From CAYWMD01 sp964458575 (GTDB taxonomy: Bacteria > Verrucomicrobiota > Verrucomicrobiia > Limisphaerales > JADLHS01): a DNA stretch of 38,411 nt. A program made the translations under genes and the position numbers. Position 1 is the stretch's first letter, and each line of letters starts with the position of its first letter. This document shows positions 30,160-38,411 of this stretch, one piece after another. The DNA is taken from contig CAYWMD010000060.1 of NCBI GenBank assembly GCA_964458575.1, positions 1 to 38,411 on the forward strand, written 5' to 3'. The notes under the pieces were generated by a model, which had not been told where the DNA came from, searched no databases, and saw only the letters and a program-made list of their open reading frames with translations.

Positions 30160-31446
30160 ATGGCTCAACCGACAACCATCGAGGCGCAAACAACCCAACC
30201 CGGTCCCACGCCACAACCGTTGCCATCGAATCGCGGCTGGACGGTGACCTTCGCCGGATTGGGCATCAATCTCGCCCTCGGTGTGCTTTACACCTGGAGC
30301 ATGTTCAAGGGCGCCATCGAAAAGGAATTCGGCTGGCAAGGCTCGCAACTCAATGATCCTTACGCGCTTTGCTGTCTCGTGTTCGCCTTCGCGATGATTC
30401 TCGCGGGGCGTTGCCAGGACAAGTTCGGCCCGCGGCTCACGGCGTCCATCGGCGGGCTACTGGTCGGAATCGGGATGGTGCTGGTTTCCACCACGAGCAG
30501 TTACGCGGTGTGGCTGCTGGGCTTCGGCGTGTTGGTGGGCATTGGCATTGGCTTCGGCTATTCCTCCGCCACGCCGCCGGCATTGAAATGGTTTCCGCCC
30601 TCGAAGACGGGGTTGATTGCCGGCCTCGTCGTCGCGGGCTTCGGGCTGGCGCCGGTTTATCTCGCGCCCACGTCGCAACTGCTGCTCACACATTTCGGGC
30701 TGCAAAAATCCATGCTCGCGTTCGGCCTGGCGTTCGTGGTGATCGTGTGCGGGTTGGCGCAACTGCTGGTGAACCCGCCGGCCGGTTACGTGGCAGGGGC
30801 CAAGCCGGCCACCGCCGGGGCCGCAACCAAACCCGCCGCGGCCATCAACGTGTCGCCCGGTCAAATTCTTCGCTCGCCGCTGTTCTACCTGCTCTGGACG
30901 ATTTACTTCATCGGCGCGGGCGCGGGCTTGATGGTGATCAGCAGCGTCAGCGGCATGGCGAAGAAAAGCATGGGCGACATGGCGTTCCTCGCCGTGGCGG
31001 TCATGGCGATCGGCAACGCCGGGGGACGCATCCTCGCGGGCACGTTGTCTGACAAGATCGGCCGGCGGTGGACGTTGTGCCTGGTGCTGTTGATTCAGGC
31101 CGTGCTGATGTTCATCGCCATTCCGGTGACCGGCTCGAAGGAGATGACGGCGGTGATCATCGTGCTGGTGGCGGCGATGATCGGGGCCAACTACGGCGCG
31201 AACTTGGCGTTGTTTCCGTCGTACGCGAAGGATCTCTGGGGCTTGAAAAGCTTTGGCGTGAATTACGGGATACTGTTCACGGCCTGGGGGGTGGGCGGGC
31301 TGGTGCTGCCGCGCTTGCAGCAAATGCTCACGGCCCGGAGCGGCGGGAGTTACACGTCATCCTTCATCACAGCCGGCGTGTTGCTGGTGGTGGGCGCGGC
31401 GTTGACGTTTTTGATCAGGCCGCCCGCGACGAAGGCGCAGGGTTGA
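30160..31446 (+). CDS. MFS transporter, oxalate:formate antiporter (OFA) family-like
   Basis: A 428-residue membrane protein with 12 predicted helices. The N-terminal 'NLALGVLYTWSMFKGAIEKEFGW' stretch and 'SSATPPALKWFPPSKTGLIAGLVVAGFGLAP' region are typical of the OFA family of the major facilitator superfamily, which exchange small carboxylates such as oxalate and formate. The substrate cannot be told from the sequence; a monocarboxylate would fit the acetate genes nearby, but this is weak inference. A 35-residue polar N-terminus precedes the first helix and a Pro/Ala-rich loop (about residues 207-225) joins the two halves. An outer-membrane protein gene follows 57 bp downstream and may be cotranscribed. 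Confidence 0.85.
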   Translation: MAQPTTIEAQTTQPGPTPQPLPSNRGWTVTFAGLGINLALGVLYTWSMFKGAIEKEFGWQGSQLNDPYALCCLVFAFAMILAGRCQDKFGPRLTASIGGLLVGIGMVLVSTTSSYAVWLLGFGVLVGIGIGFGYSSATPPALKWFPPSKTGLIAGLVVAGFGLAPVYLAPTSQLLLTHFGLQKSMLAFGLAFVVIVCGLAQLLVNPPAGYVAGAKPATAGAATKPAAAINVSPGQILRSPLFYLLWTIYFIGAGAGLMVISSVSGMAKKSMGDMAFLAVAVMAIGNAGGRILAGTLSDKIGRRWTLCLVLLIQAVLMFIAIPVTGSKEMTAVIIVLVAAMIGANYGANLALFPSYAKDLWGLKSFGVNYGILFTAWGVGGLVLPRLQQMLTARSGGSYTSSFITAGVLLVVGAALTFLIRPPATKAQG

Positions 31447-31503
31447 TCGGGTTTGGGCAAGCAAACGGGAAAGGGTTGTGGAACTGATGGCGGGGAGACG
31501 TAT

Positions 31504-32817
31504 ATGGGCACGATGTTGAGGCGGCAAGCGGGTTGGAAGCGGGTGTGGCAGTGGCTGGGGCTGGGCGGCATCATGGCGGTCGCGCCGCTCGGTCAGGCCC
31601 AGGGCTGGACGTTGGCAACGAATCTGACGTTGAAGGCGGATCTCACCTTGAAGGAAACCTTCGACAGCAATGTGTACCTGCAAGACCATCACCCCGATCC
31701 CACCGTGGCCAACGCGGTCCAGCCCTATCAGGAATCCATGGTCACTTCGGTGACGCCGAAGCTGGCGCTGGATTGGAAGCCGATGCCGGAGTTCAACTTC
31801 GCCATGTCCTACGCACCAGAGGTGGTCACCTACCACGCGGAGTCCAGCGAGAGCCACACGGCGCATCGCGCGGCGGCCACGTTTTCCGGCAAGGTGGGGA
31901 TTGTGCAATGGGAGCAGTTCAACACGCTCACGTGGATTGACGGCAGCCGGGAGGGATTGACGTTTGGCATCCGCAACAACGCGGGGCAACTGGTGGGCGC
32001 GCCGTCCATTGGTGGCATCCCCATCCGCGACCGCCGGGCGGCGCTGATTTATCGCAATGGTTTCCGGGCGTTTCATCCGCACGGCGACTTTTTCTTCCGG
32101 CCCGTGGCCTGGTCCTACGTGCACGATTTTCAAACCAAACTGCGCAACCAGCCGGGCTATCAGAATTACGTGGATCGGAACGATTTTACCGCGGGCACGG
32201 ACATCGGCTACAAGGCGTTCACGGAAGGCTATCTGGTGATGGGTTACCGCTACGGTTTTCAACAGGAACCTTCCTATCCCTGGTCGGACATCCACTATTC
32301 CAATGATTACCACCGGCTGTTGTTCGGCTTCGAGGGCAAGGTCACCGACTGGCTGAAAGTCTATGGTTTGATCGGGCCGGACTTCCGCGACTTCAACCAC
32401 GAGACCGCGCCCGGTTTTGACGACAATTACACCACGCTTTACTACGACGCCACCGCCGTCGTGACGCTTTCGAAAACCGACACGATTAATCTCCTGGCGC
32501 GCCAATTCGAGCAGCCGGCCTTCGGCGCACCGTCCGTGTACAAGGACATCACTTGGGAAATTCAGTGGCGGCATCAGTTCAGCCCGAAGTTGGCCACGAC
32601 GACCGGTTTCCGGGCGTACGGCGGCGACTGGCTGGAGCCGGTCCAGCGCGATGACTGGATTTACACCTCCAGCGCCGGCCTGGTGTACACCTTCACCAAG
32701 CAACTCACCGGCGAACTCAGTTACAGTTATGACTGGACGGAAAGCCGCATTCCGGACACCGAAGGGCGGGAATTTTCGCGACACCTGGTCTCGCTGGCGG
32801 TGAAGTACGCGTTTTGA
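31504..32817 (+). CDS. Outer-membrane beta-barrel protein
   Basis: A 437-residue protein with a signal peptide ('VWQWLGLGGIMAVAPLGQAQG') and alternating amphipathic strands throughout. It ends in 'LVSLAVKYAF' with a terminal Phe, the mark of outer-membrane barrels inserted by the Bam complex. The N-terminal part ('LTLKETFDSNVYLQDHHPDP') resembles putative beta-barrel porin-2 type proteins. The ATG at 31504 is chosen over an in-frame start at 31453 because a GGGGAG ribosome site lies just upstream and the signal peptide follows directly. It may give small solutes access to the periplasm, perhaps working with the MFS transporter upstream. Specificity is unknown. Confidence 0.78.
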   Translation: MGTMLRRQAGWKRVWQWLGLGGIMAVAPLGQAQGWTLATNLTLKADLTLKETFDSNVYLQDHHPDPTVANAVQPYQESMVTSVTPKLALDWKPMPEFNFAMSYAPEVVTYHAESSESHTAHRAAATFSGKVGIVQWEQFNTLTWIDGSREGLTFGIRNNAGQLVGAPSIGGIPIRDRRAALIYRNGFRAFHPHGDFFFRPVAWSYVHDFQTKLRNQPGYQNYVDRNDFTAGTDIGYKAFTEGYLVMGYRYGFQQEPSYPWSDIHYSNDYHRLLFGFEGKVTDWLKVYGLIGPDFRDFNHETAPGFDDNYTTLYYDATAVVTLSKTDTINLLARQFEQPAFGAPSVYKDITWEIQWRHQFSPKLATTTGFRAYGGDWLEPVQRDDWIYTSSAGLVYTFTKQLTGELSYSYDWTESRIPDTEGREFSRHLVSLAVKYAF

Positions 32818-32893
32818 CGCGATTATCCGGGCCGACAAGGCGATAAGGCCGGCGGCAATTTGCATCGAATTTACTTCCGTTGGCCCTGTCCCT

Positions 32894-33859
32894 TTGCTAG
32901 AAAAGCAACCTGTGCGTAGCGTTTATTTGATAGGAATTGGACTTTGCCTGTGCGGTTTGCTGCTCGGGCGTGCTTCCGCGGTGACGTATGAACTTACCGA
33001 CGGCCAGACGGTCAGCGGGGACGTTGTCTCGTACAACGAAAACGGACTGCAACTCAATGTCGGCGGTGGCAAATACGAACGAATCGAGTGGACCAAATTC
33101 TCCCAAGCCGACCTCAAGACGCTGAAGGAAAACCCGAAAATCGCCGCGTACGTCGAGCCGTTCATTGAAATCCCGCGGTCCGAACGAATCAAGAAGACCG
33201 CTGTGCAGATCAAGCCGCCCGAACGGTTGGATCGCCCGCCGAAGGGATCGTTGATCGGCGCGTTGTTTGGTTCCTCGGTGGGTTTGTTCACGTTGTTTAT
33301 CATCTACGCGGCCAATATTTACGCCGGGTACCAGGTCGCCGTGATTCGCGCCTACCCGCCAGGATTGGTTTGCGGGGTGGCCGCGGTGGTGCCGTTGATC
33401 GGGCCGATTGTATTTTTGTGCCTGCCGACCCGGATCATCAGCGCGGAGGAATACCGGCCGGGCGAATCGCGCGGCGCCGCCCACGCGGCGGCGGTCGAAG
33501 CGGCGCAAACCGAGCCGACAGCCGAGGGCGGCACGGCTTATCCGCCGCCCGAAGCCGCCGTGGAAGCGAAGCCCGCCCTGCCGCAAACGCAGGTATTCCA
33601 ACGCGGCAAGTTCACCTTCAACCGGCGTTTCCTCGAAACCAAGTTCGCCGGCTTCTTTGGACTTGTGCGACGCGATCCGGAAAAGGACATGGTTTTGTGG
33701 TTCAAGACCGCCCGCGGCGAATACGTGGCCACGCGCATCACGCGCATCGCCGCCAATGACCTGCACATCGAAGTCCGCAAAGGCGCGGCTTCACAGGAGG
33801 TCGCCATCAATTTCACCGAGATCCAGGAAATCCACTTGAAACACAAAGACGCACCGTAA
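32894..33859 (+). CDS. Membrane protein of unknown function with two Sm/SH3-like segments
   Basis: About 321 residues from a TTG at 32894, or 315 from a GTG at 32912, which has an AGAAAAG-like site upstream; either is possible. A signal sequence or anchor ('YLIGIGLCLCGLLLGRASA') is followed by a small beta domain ('LTDGQTVSGDVVSYNENGL'). Next come two transmembrane helices (about residues 122-178), a Pro/Ala-rich linker, and a C-terminal beta segment ('YVATRITRIAANDLHIEV') that resembles the first. The two beta parts may be repeats of one fold on opposite sides of the membrane. No family is recognised. It is followed by adenylate kinase and fmt on the same strand, but the gaps are repeat-like and no joint function is evident. 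Confidence 0.65.
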   Translation: MLEKQPVRSVYLIGIGLCLCGLLLGRASAVTYELTDGQTVSGDVVSYNENGLQLNVGGGKYERIEWTKFSQADLKTLKENPKIAAYVEPFIEIPRSERIKKTAVQIKPPERLDRPPKGSLIGALFGSSVGLFTLFIIYAANIYAGYQVAVIRAYPPGLVCGVAAVVPLIGPIVFLCLPTRIISAEEYRPGESRGAAHAAAVEAAQTEPTAEGGTAYPPPEAAVEAKPALPQTQVFQRGKFTFNRRFLETKFAGFFGLVRRDPEKDMVLWFKTARGEYVATRITRIAANDLHIEVRKGAASQEVAINFTEIQEIHLKHKDAP

Positions 33860-33957
33860 GTCTCGAGCCTTGAGTCTGAAGTCGTTCGAGCCGCACCTTG
33901 AATGACCGGCCGGATCGGACTCAAGTGACCTTGGACTTTCAATCACCAGACTTGGCC

Positions 33958-34545
33958 ATGAAATACCGCACCATCCTGTTGTTCGGCGCGCCCGGTTCGG
34001 GCAAGGGCACGCAAGGCAAAATCCTCGGCACCATCCCCAATTTTTTCCATTGCGCGTGTGGCGACGTTTTTCGGTCGGCGAAGGCGGACAGCCCGCTGGG
34101 ACGGATTTTTCTGGAGTATTCGAGCCGGGGCCAGCTCGTGCCCGACGAACCCACGGTCGAACTCTGGCGCGAATTCATCCATAATTGTGAACGCACCGGA
34201 CGCTTCCGTTCGGAGCGGGACACGCTCGTGCTCGATGGCATTCCGCGCAACGTGCACCAGGCCGATATGCTCGCCGACACGCTGGATGTGATTGCGATGG
34301 TTTATCTGCATTGCCGGGACATGGAGGCGTTGGTCGAGCGGCTGCAAAAGCGCGCGCTCAAGGAAAACCGCCTTGATGACGCAAACGTCGAAGTAATCCG
34401 GGATCGGTTGAAGATCTACGACAAAGAGAGCAAGCCCGTCCTGAAGTTTTACGGCCGGAAGTTGCTCCATCGGGTGGACTCGACCAAGCCGCCCGTCAAA
34501 GTGCTGCGCGATGTGCTCCGGATTGTGGAAAAGGTAACGGCGTGA
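33958..34545 (+). CDS. adk: Adenylate kinase, short form without LID insertion
   Basis: It interconverts AMP + ATP and 2 ADP. The 195-residue protein starts at the ATG at 33958, since the phosphate-binding loop 'GAPGSGKGT' must lie near the N-terminus; the in-frame extension from 33898 is rejected. Further motifs are 'CGDVFR', 'SRGQLVPDEPTVELWREFI' (AMP binding), 'LVLDGIPRNVHQAD' and 'ENRLDDANVEVIRDRL'. The long zinc-type LID domain of most bacterial enzymes is absent, so the layout is nearer to the short AK1-like form. A related nucleoside-monophosphate kinase with other specificity is possible. It lies 80 bp upstream of fmt. Confidence 0.85.
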   Translation: MKYRTILLFGAPGSGKGTQGKILGTIPNFFHCACGDVFRSAKADSPLGRIFLEYSSRGQLVPDEPTVELWREFIHNCERTGRFRSERDTLVLDGIPRNVHQADMLADTLDVIAMVYLHCRDMEALVERLQKRALKENRLDDANVEVIRDRLKIYDKESKPVLKFYGRKLLHRVDSTKPPVKVLRDVLRIVEKVTA

Positions 34546-34570
34546 GCCGCCGCGGCTCGAAGTTCAAAGC

Positions 34571-34618
34571 TCAAGGGAAGCACCCGCGTTCCGGTTCGGA
34601 TTCTGAAACTTCCCTTGA
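34571..34618. repeat. Inverted repeat between adk and fmt
   Basis: TCAAGGGAAG (34571-34580) and CTTCCCTTGA (34609-34618) are perfect 10-bp reverse complements, set in a longer AAGTTCAAAG / GTTGAATGTT context. It lies just upstream of the fmt start and could form a hairpin in the leader. Confidence 0.6.
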
Positions 34619-34625
34619 ACGTTGA

Positions 34626-35591
34626 ATGTTGAACCCACCCTTGCGCATCATCTTCATGGGCACGCCAGAGCTGGCGGCGACGATTCTCGAAGCGCTGCGG
34701 CGCGAACCGGCTTTCGACCTCGTGGGCGTTGTTACGCAGCCCGACCGCCCCAGGGGCCGCAACCTCCAGCTCCAGCCGTCGCCGGTGAAAGCGGTTGCGG
34801 CGCGCGCGGGCTTGCCGCTGCTGCAACCGGAGAAAGCGCGGGACGAAAGGTTCATCGCCGAACTGCGGCGCTGGCAGCCCGATTTGATAGCGGTGGCGGC
34901 GTTCGGACAAATCCTGCCGCAGAGCATTTTGGCACTGCCGCGGTACGGTTGTTTGAACGTCCACACCTCGCTGCTGCCAAAGTATCGCGGCGCCGCACCC
35001 ATCCAATGGGCCATGCTGAACGACGAGCCCGACACCGGAGTCACCATCATGAAGATGGACGCGGGCCTGGACACGGGCGACATCGTTACGCAGGCGACCA
35101 CCCCGGTTCGTCCGGAGGACACTGCCGAAACGCTGCATGACCGGCTGGCCGAAATCGGCGCGGCACTCTTGGTGCGGACGATCCCGGATTATGTGGCCGG
35201 AAAAATCCAGCCGCTTCCGCAACGGTCGGACCGGGCGTCGTATGCGCCAAAGATCAAAAAGGAACATGGGCACATTGACTGGCACTCGCCCGCGCGTGCC
35301 CTCTGGAATCGCGTCCGCGCCTTCACACCCTGGCCGGGCGCTTTCACGTTTCTGACCGGTGAGAGCTCCGGCACGCCGCAACTATTAAAAATCTGGGAGG
35401 CCGAAGTGGTTTCGGGAAGTGGCGCGCCCGGCGAGGTGCTGCGCGCAGACAAAACGGGTCTGGTGATTGGTTGCGGCACCGGTGCCTTGCGGGTGACCGC
35501 GTTGCAACGCGAAGGCGGTCGCCGGATGTCCGCCCAGGAGTTTCTGGCGGGTCACCTGCTGAAGGTCGGAGAAAGACCTTTTGCCAGGTAG
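34626..35591 (+). CDS. fmt: Methionyl-tRNA formyltransferase
   Basis: Fmt formylates initiator Met-tRNA using 10-formyl-tetrahydrofolate, allowing normal translation start. The 321-residue protein has the family length. It shows 'IIFMGTPELAATILEAL' at the N-terminus, 'VVTQPDRPRGR', the catalytic region 'AAFGQILPQSILALP' then 'CLNVHTSLLPKYRGAAPIQW', 'TGVTIMKMDAGLDTGDI', and a C-terminal OB-like domain with 'IDWHSPARALWNRVRAFTPW' and 'GGRRMSAQEFLAGH'. The start is the ATG at 34626, six residues before the usual 'RIIFMGTP' beginning. A peptide deformylase gene, often beside fmt, is not in the window. A hairpin follows its stop. Confidence 0.96.
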   Translation: MLNPPLRIIFMGTPELAATILEALRREPAFDLVGVVTQPDRPRGRNLQLQPSPVKAVAARAGLPLLQPEKARDERFIAELRRWQPDLIAVAAFGQILPQSILALPRYGCLNVHTSLLPKYRGAAPIQWAMLNDEPDTGVTIMKMDAGLDTGDIVTQATTPVRPEDTAETLHDRLAEIGAALLVRTIPDYVAGKIQPLPQRSDRASYAPKIKKEHGHIDWHSPARALWNRVRAFTPWPGAFTFLTGESSGTPQLLKIWEAEVVSGSGAPGEVLRADKTGLVIGCGTGALRVTALQREGGRRMSAQEFLAGHLLKVGERPFAR

Positions 35592-35596
35592 CCTGT

Positions 35597-35626
35597 CAGT
35601 TCCGATTCCCGGGTTGCACGGAACTG
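35597..35626 (+). terminator. Hairpin after fmt
   Basis: CAGTTCCG (35597-35604) pairs with CGGAACTG (35619-35626) 5 bp after the fmt stop and is followed by TTTG. The stem is good but the T run is short, so a terminator is likely but not certain. Confidence 0.45.
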
Positions 35627-35988
35627 TTTGTCCAACGTCCAGACACACGGGATGATGGGCTGACCACGTTTTCATCGTTCAAGGCTGCATCGTCAGGCGG
35701 AATTTTTTTCCAGGTAGCTTTTTCCCGCCTTGCAGTGAGGACAAGCTGCCGGGTTGAACCGCTTCCGATGACCTGAATTAAAAGGCTAAAATCCAACGTG
35801 TTACGCGCAGCCAAGGCTTATCCCTCTTGACCTAACCGGACCGCCTGCCATGGGAATATTTTCCCATAGTGGCCTTTTCCCTGCTTAACGACCGCTTCGA
35901 ACCGGGAAGCCTTTGTATTGTGCAAGTAGAGAGGACGAAAGGCAGGTCCCGGGTTAAAACCCAAGCGCTCCACATAACAGTAGCGTAC
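35627..35988. other. Gene-free spacer before the large surface protein
   Basis: About 360 bp without a believable gene. It contains ATGGGAA-TATT-TTCCCAT (35850-35867) and GGGTT-AA-AACCC near 35950, and it reads more AT-rich than the flanking genes. The promoter of the 35989 gene should lie here; no clear boxes were found. Confidence 0.5.
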
Positions 35989-38411
35989 ATGAATGCGACA
36001 TCCGTCCGCTCAGCGGACCTTCGTTGCGACCCGAGCACGTCGCCAGAAATTTTAAAAACCTTGCGCCGTCCACGCGGTGGCAACGCGAGGTGGCAATTCC
36101 CGCCGGCATGGTTGGCAGCGACCATTGGCGCGCTCGGATTGTTCACGCCGCTCGTCCGGGCGGCGACGCTCGTTCACGATTTTTACCTCCCCATGCCGGA
36201 AGCCCAGATCAAGCAAACGTTTGATGCGCTTGAAACCGGCGTGGGCACGACTTTGGACTCCACATTCGCGGTGGTCGTCACCGGCGACGGCACGGTGATT
36301 TGCTATGATCAGTGGGAGGACGGTTATGAAATTGACCTTGCCCACCCCGCCCAGGCCTCCACGCAGATCTGGGGTGACGGCAACAATCTCAACGGCATCC
36401 CGCCCGGTTTCGCCAACGATCCCTCCGGGCTCCCTGCCGGCACGGCCCTTACCTTGCGCAATCTTATCCCGCTGCCGCGCAATCCCTCCAATCTTTTGTT
36501 TGACGGACGTGATCGCGTGTCCGCGACCAAAGCGCTGGTGATTTCGCGCATGACTTGGCCCACGGCGCCCGGCTCGGTGCTGGCCGACGCAATTCAAGTT
36601 TCCGCCACAATTGACTGGGGTACGAACTACATCAGCCCGGTGGGCCAGGACCTGACCAATGCGATGTTTCAATATGTCGCGTTGTTTGCCATGGCGGGGG
36701 CGGACAACACTTCCGTGACGATTGACACCGACGGCGCCGGCCCAACCGCGCCGACCGCGGTGGTTCTGAATCGCGGGGAATCCTACCTCGTCAACGGCGG
36801 CATCAAGAAAGGCGCGAGCGTCACCGCGACAAAACCCATCCAGGCTTCCCTGGTCGTGGGCAAGAAAGGCGCGCGTTACGCGTCGGACTGGTTTGGTTTG
36901 GTGCCCGTGAGTGATTGGGGGGCGAGTTACGCGACCCCGGTGCCCACTCCCAACAGCGGCAATTCCACTTACGTTTATCTTTACAATCCGGGCAACTCCA
37001 ACCTCACGGTGAATTACGCGACGCGCGTGAGCAGCGGCAGTTTTGCCGTGGCGAGCAACGGCGTTTATCAATTTCTCATGCCGAAAAGTTCCGGCGCCCA
37101 GTTCACCAGCGTCGGCGGCGGCGCGATGTTTGCCGTATCCACAGTCGCCGCCAATCCCGGCAACGAAGCGCCCTACGATTGGGGTTTCACCTTGCTGCCG
37201 ACCGACAATCTGACGACGGAAGCCGTCGTAGGTCTGGGTTTGGGCAGCAGTGACAACACGCAAAACGGCAGTCCGGTGTGGGTCAGTCCGCTGGCGGCCA
37301 CGCGCCTTTACGTGGATTACAAGGGCGACCGCGCCGGGCCGCTCACCGATCCGAACGGCGGCAAGTACGACACGAACTTCGACCTGGTCGCGTTGCAATC
37401 GCAAAAGATTTACGATCCGACGAGCACCAACAAGAGCCAGACCGGCATGCGGGTTTACACGGTCAACGGCACATACTTCAGCACCGCGTGGGGCGAGGAC
37501 GCGGACGTGGCCGCTTCCGGCAATCCGTACATTGATGCCGGCACGACTGTGTTGCCGTTCCCGACGCCGACACTGGCGAAGAACTCCACCATCGTTAACG
37601 ACACCAATCCGCCGGGCTTGAGCATTGGCGACACGCTGGAATACACCATCCAACTCGACAACAAGGGATTGCTGCCGCTGGGCAACACGCTCGTCATTGA
37701 CACGCTTCCGACCAATATCGTGTATGTACCCAACACCACTTCGCTGGATGGCAGCCCGCTGCCCGACAGCGTGTCCGGCACGCCGTTCCCGCTTGATGCG
37801 CCGGGCTATACCATCCCGGTCATTCTTCGCGCCGGTACCAGCTTTTTTAAATTCCGGGCTACGATTATTGCGGCGGGCGCCATCACCAACACCGTCAACG
37901 CCGTGGGTTACAACTTGATTGCGGCTAACGTCGTTGCTCCGCCTTTGACCAATGGCACGCAATGCGGGATCAGTTTCACCGATGCGGGCGGCACGCCTCA
38001 GGCCGCGTACTCGGCAGGTGCGAGTATTTACGTCACCGTCACGGACAACGATGCCAACTCCTCGTCCAACACGGTGCAAACCATGAGCGTCGTAGTTAGC
38101 AATGCGACGCACGGCGATTTTGAATTGGTGACCTTGACCGAAACCGGAACGAACGCCGGCGTTTTCCGCAATTCCAGCGCCTTGCCGTCTTCGCTCTCCG
38201 CCGGCCTGGCCCAACAGGACGGCACATTGAATGTGGCGGCGGGCGACTTGCTGACATCTGCCCGGTCGGACACCGTGTACTTTGACTCGTGTAGCGCTTC
38301 CGCCGTCGTTTCGACGCCCGCGTTGAACAAAATTCTTTATCTGAGCGATCCCGGCCAGGCGTTGGATCGCGTTGACCCGGTGGCCACCGCTGACGGTACA
38401 ACTGCCCATAC
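35989..38411 (+). CDS. Large secreted protein with DUF11-like domain, 3' end outside window
   Basis: One frame is open from the ATG at 35989 to the right edge (807 residues visible, no stop). A basic region of about 30 residues precedes a hydrophobic signal segment ('PPAWLAATIGALGLFTPLVRAA', in part). The next 450 or so residues are beta-rich with phrases such as 'FDALETGVGTTLDSTFAVVV', 'CYDQWEDGYEIDLAHP', 'VGKKGARYASDWFGLVP' and 'VYLYNPGNSNLTVNYATR'; this resembles IgGFc-binding/surface-protein N-terminal regions. Around residues 527-640 lies a DUF11-type domain ('GDTLEYTIQLDNKGLLPLG'). After this, calcium-binding-like beta repeats begin ('YVTVTDNDANSSSNTVQ'). It is probably a surface or matrix protein. 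Antisense frames over this stretch are shadows. Confidence 0.8.
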   Translation, partial: MNATSVRSADLRCDPSTSPEILKTLRRPRGGNARWQFPPAWLAATIGALGLFTPLVRAATLVHDFYLPMPEAQIKQTFDALETGVGTTLDSTFAVVVTGDGTVICYDQWEDGYEIDLAHPAQASTQIWGDGNNLNGIPPGFANDPSGLPAGTALTLRNLIPLPRNPSNLLFDGRDRVSATKALVISRMTWPTAPGSVLADAIQVSATIDWGTNYISPVGQDLTNAMFQYVALFAMAGADNTSVTIDTDGAGPTAPTAVVLNRGESYLVNGGIKKGASVTATKPIQASLVVGKKGARYASDWFGLVPVSDWGASYATPVPTPNSGNSTYVYLYNPGNSNLTVNYATRVSSGSFAVASNGVYQFLMPKSSGAQFTSVGGGAMFAVSTVAANPGNEAPYDWGFTLLPTDNLTTEAVVGLGLGSSDNTQNGSPVWVSPLAATRLYVDYKGDRAGPLTDPNGGKYDTNFDLVALQSQKIYDPTSTNKSQTGMRVYTVNGTYFSTAWGEDADVAASGNPYIDAGTTVLPFPTPTLAKNSTIVNDTNPPGLSIGDTLEYTIQLDNKGLLPLGNTLVIDTLPTNIVYVPNTTSLDGSPLPDSVSGTPFPLDAPGYTIPVILRAGTSFFKFRATIIAAGAITNTVNAVGYNLIAANVVAPPLTNGTQCGISFTDAGGTPQAAYSAGASIYVTVTDNDANSSSNTVQTMSVVVSNATHGDFELVTLTETGTNAGVFRNSSALPSSLSAGLAQQDGTLNVAAGDLLTSARSDTVYFDSCSASAVVSTPALNKILYLSDPGQALDRVDPVATADGTTAH

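Noticed and set aside
31453..31503. Earlier start for the outer-membrane barrel gene
   Set aside because: The signal peptide and ribosome site both point to the ATG at 31504.
36052..38409. 785-residue minus-strand frame at the right edge
   Set aside because: The plus strand carries a continuous secreted-protein frame with a signal peptide and DUF11-like domain; the minus frame is Arg/Gly/Val-rich shadow.

Overview
The window is a bacterial chromosome segment of high GC content. It is most like a Verrucomicrobiota genome of the Pedosphaera/Limisphaera kind (subdivision 3). That is inference from gene style: secreted beta-rich proteins ending in an 'RYYRLRWP' or 'FYRVRLNP' tail, an ECF sigma factor with a membrane anti-sigma and a DUF3106-like partner, four-helix-bundle (S23/IVP) and RAYT genes, and many palindromic repeats inside and between genes. 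No rRNA, tRNA or CRISPR array was recognised by eye.

Layout. 1-1.7 kb: the 3' part of a DDE transposase, then two small secreted proteins on the minus strand. 2-7 kb: glnD (minus), divergent from an ECF sigma / anti-sigma / DUF3106-like operon. 7.1-9 kb: lgt-miaA; miaA carries two palindromic elements inside its reading frame. 9-14.4 kb: an accretion zone with a decayed Uma2/PIN-like remnant, an FG-GAP surface protein, a UPF0175 antitoxin with a broken tail, a stand-alone CoiA-like nuclease, and three partial copies of the 3' end of moeB. 14.6-21.3 kb: a 1766-residue secreted repeat protein followed by the intact moeB-rhodanese fusion gene.

21.5-29.4 kb is an acetate-use cluster: an AcuC/HDAC-family deacetylase, acetyl-CoA synthetase and, convergently, a DUF485 protein and an ActP-like sodium:acetate symporter. 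The deacetylase lies directly upstream of acs, and the Acs protein carries the lysine that AcuC-type enzymes deacetylate in other bacteria. The cluster has been invaded twice. A frameshifted RAYT transposase flanked by two 168-bp paired-palindrome (REPIN-like) elements sits between acs and actP. A four-helix-bundle gene flanked by about 33-bp inverted repeats sits between the DUF485 gene and actP and resembles an rRNA intervening sequence (IVS) moved into an mRNA operon. ActP also carries an unexplained insertion of about 330 residues.

29.4-30.2 kb is mostly repeat debris with the start of a dead ECF sigma gene. 30.2-35.6 kb holds an OFA-family MFS transporter, an outer-membrane barrel, a two-domain membrane protein, a short-form adenylate kinase and fmt. 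From 35,989 to the right edge runs an unfinished large secreted protein with a DUF11-like domain.

The strongest leads are the IVS-like cassette in the actP operon, the related repeat that encodes the same short peptide in two neighbouring proteins, the RAYT/REPIN locus, the repeated duplication of the moeB 3' end, and the in-frame palindromes in miaA.
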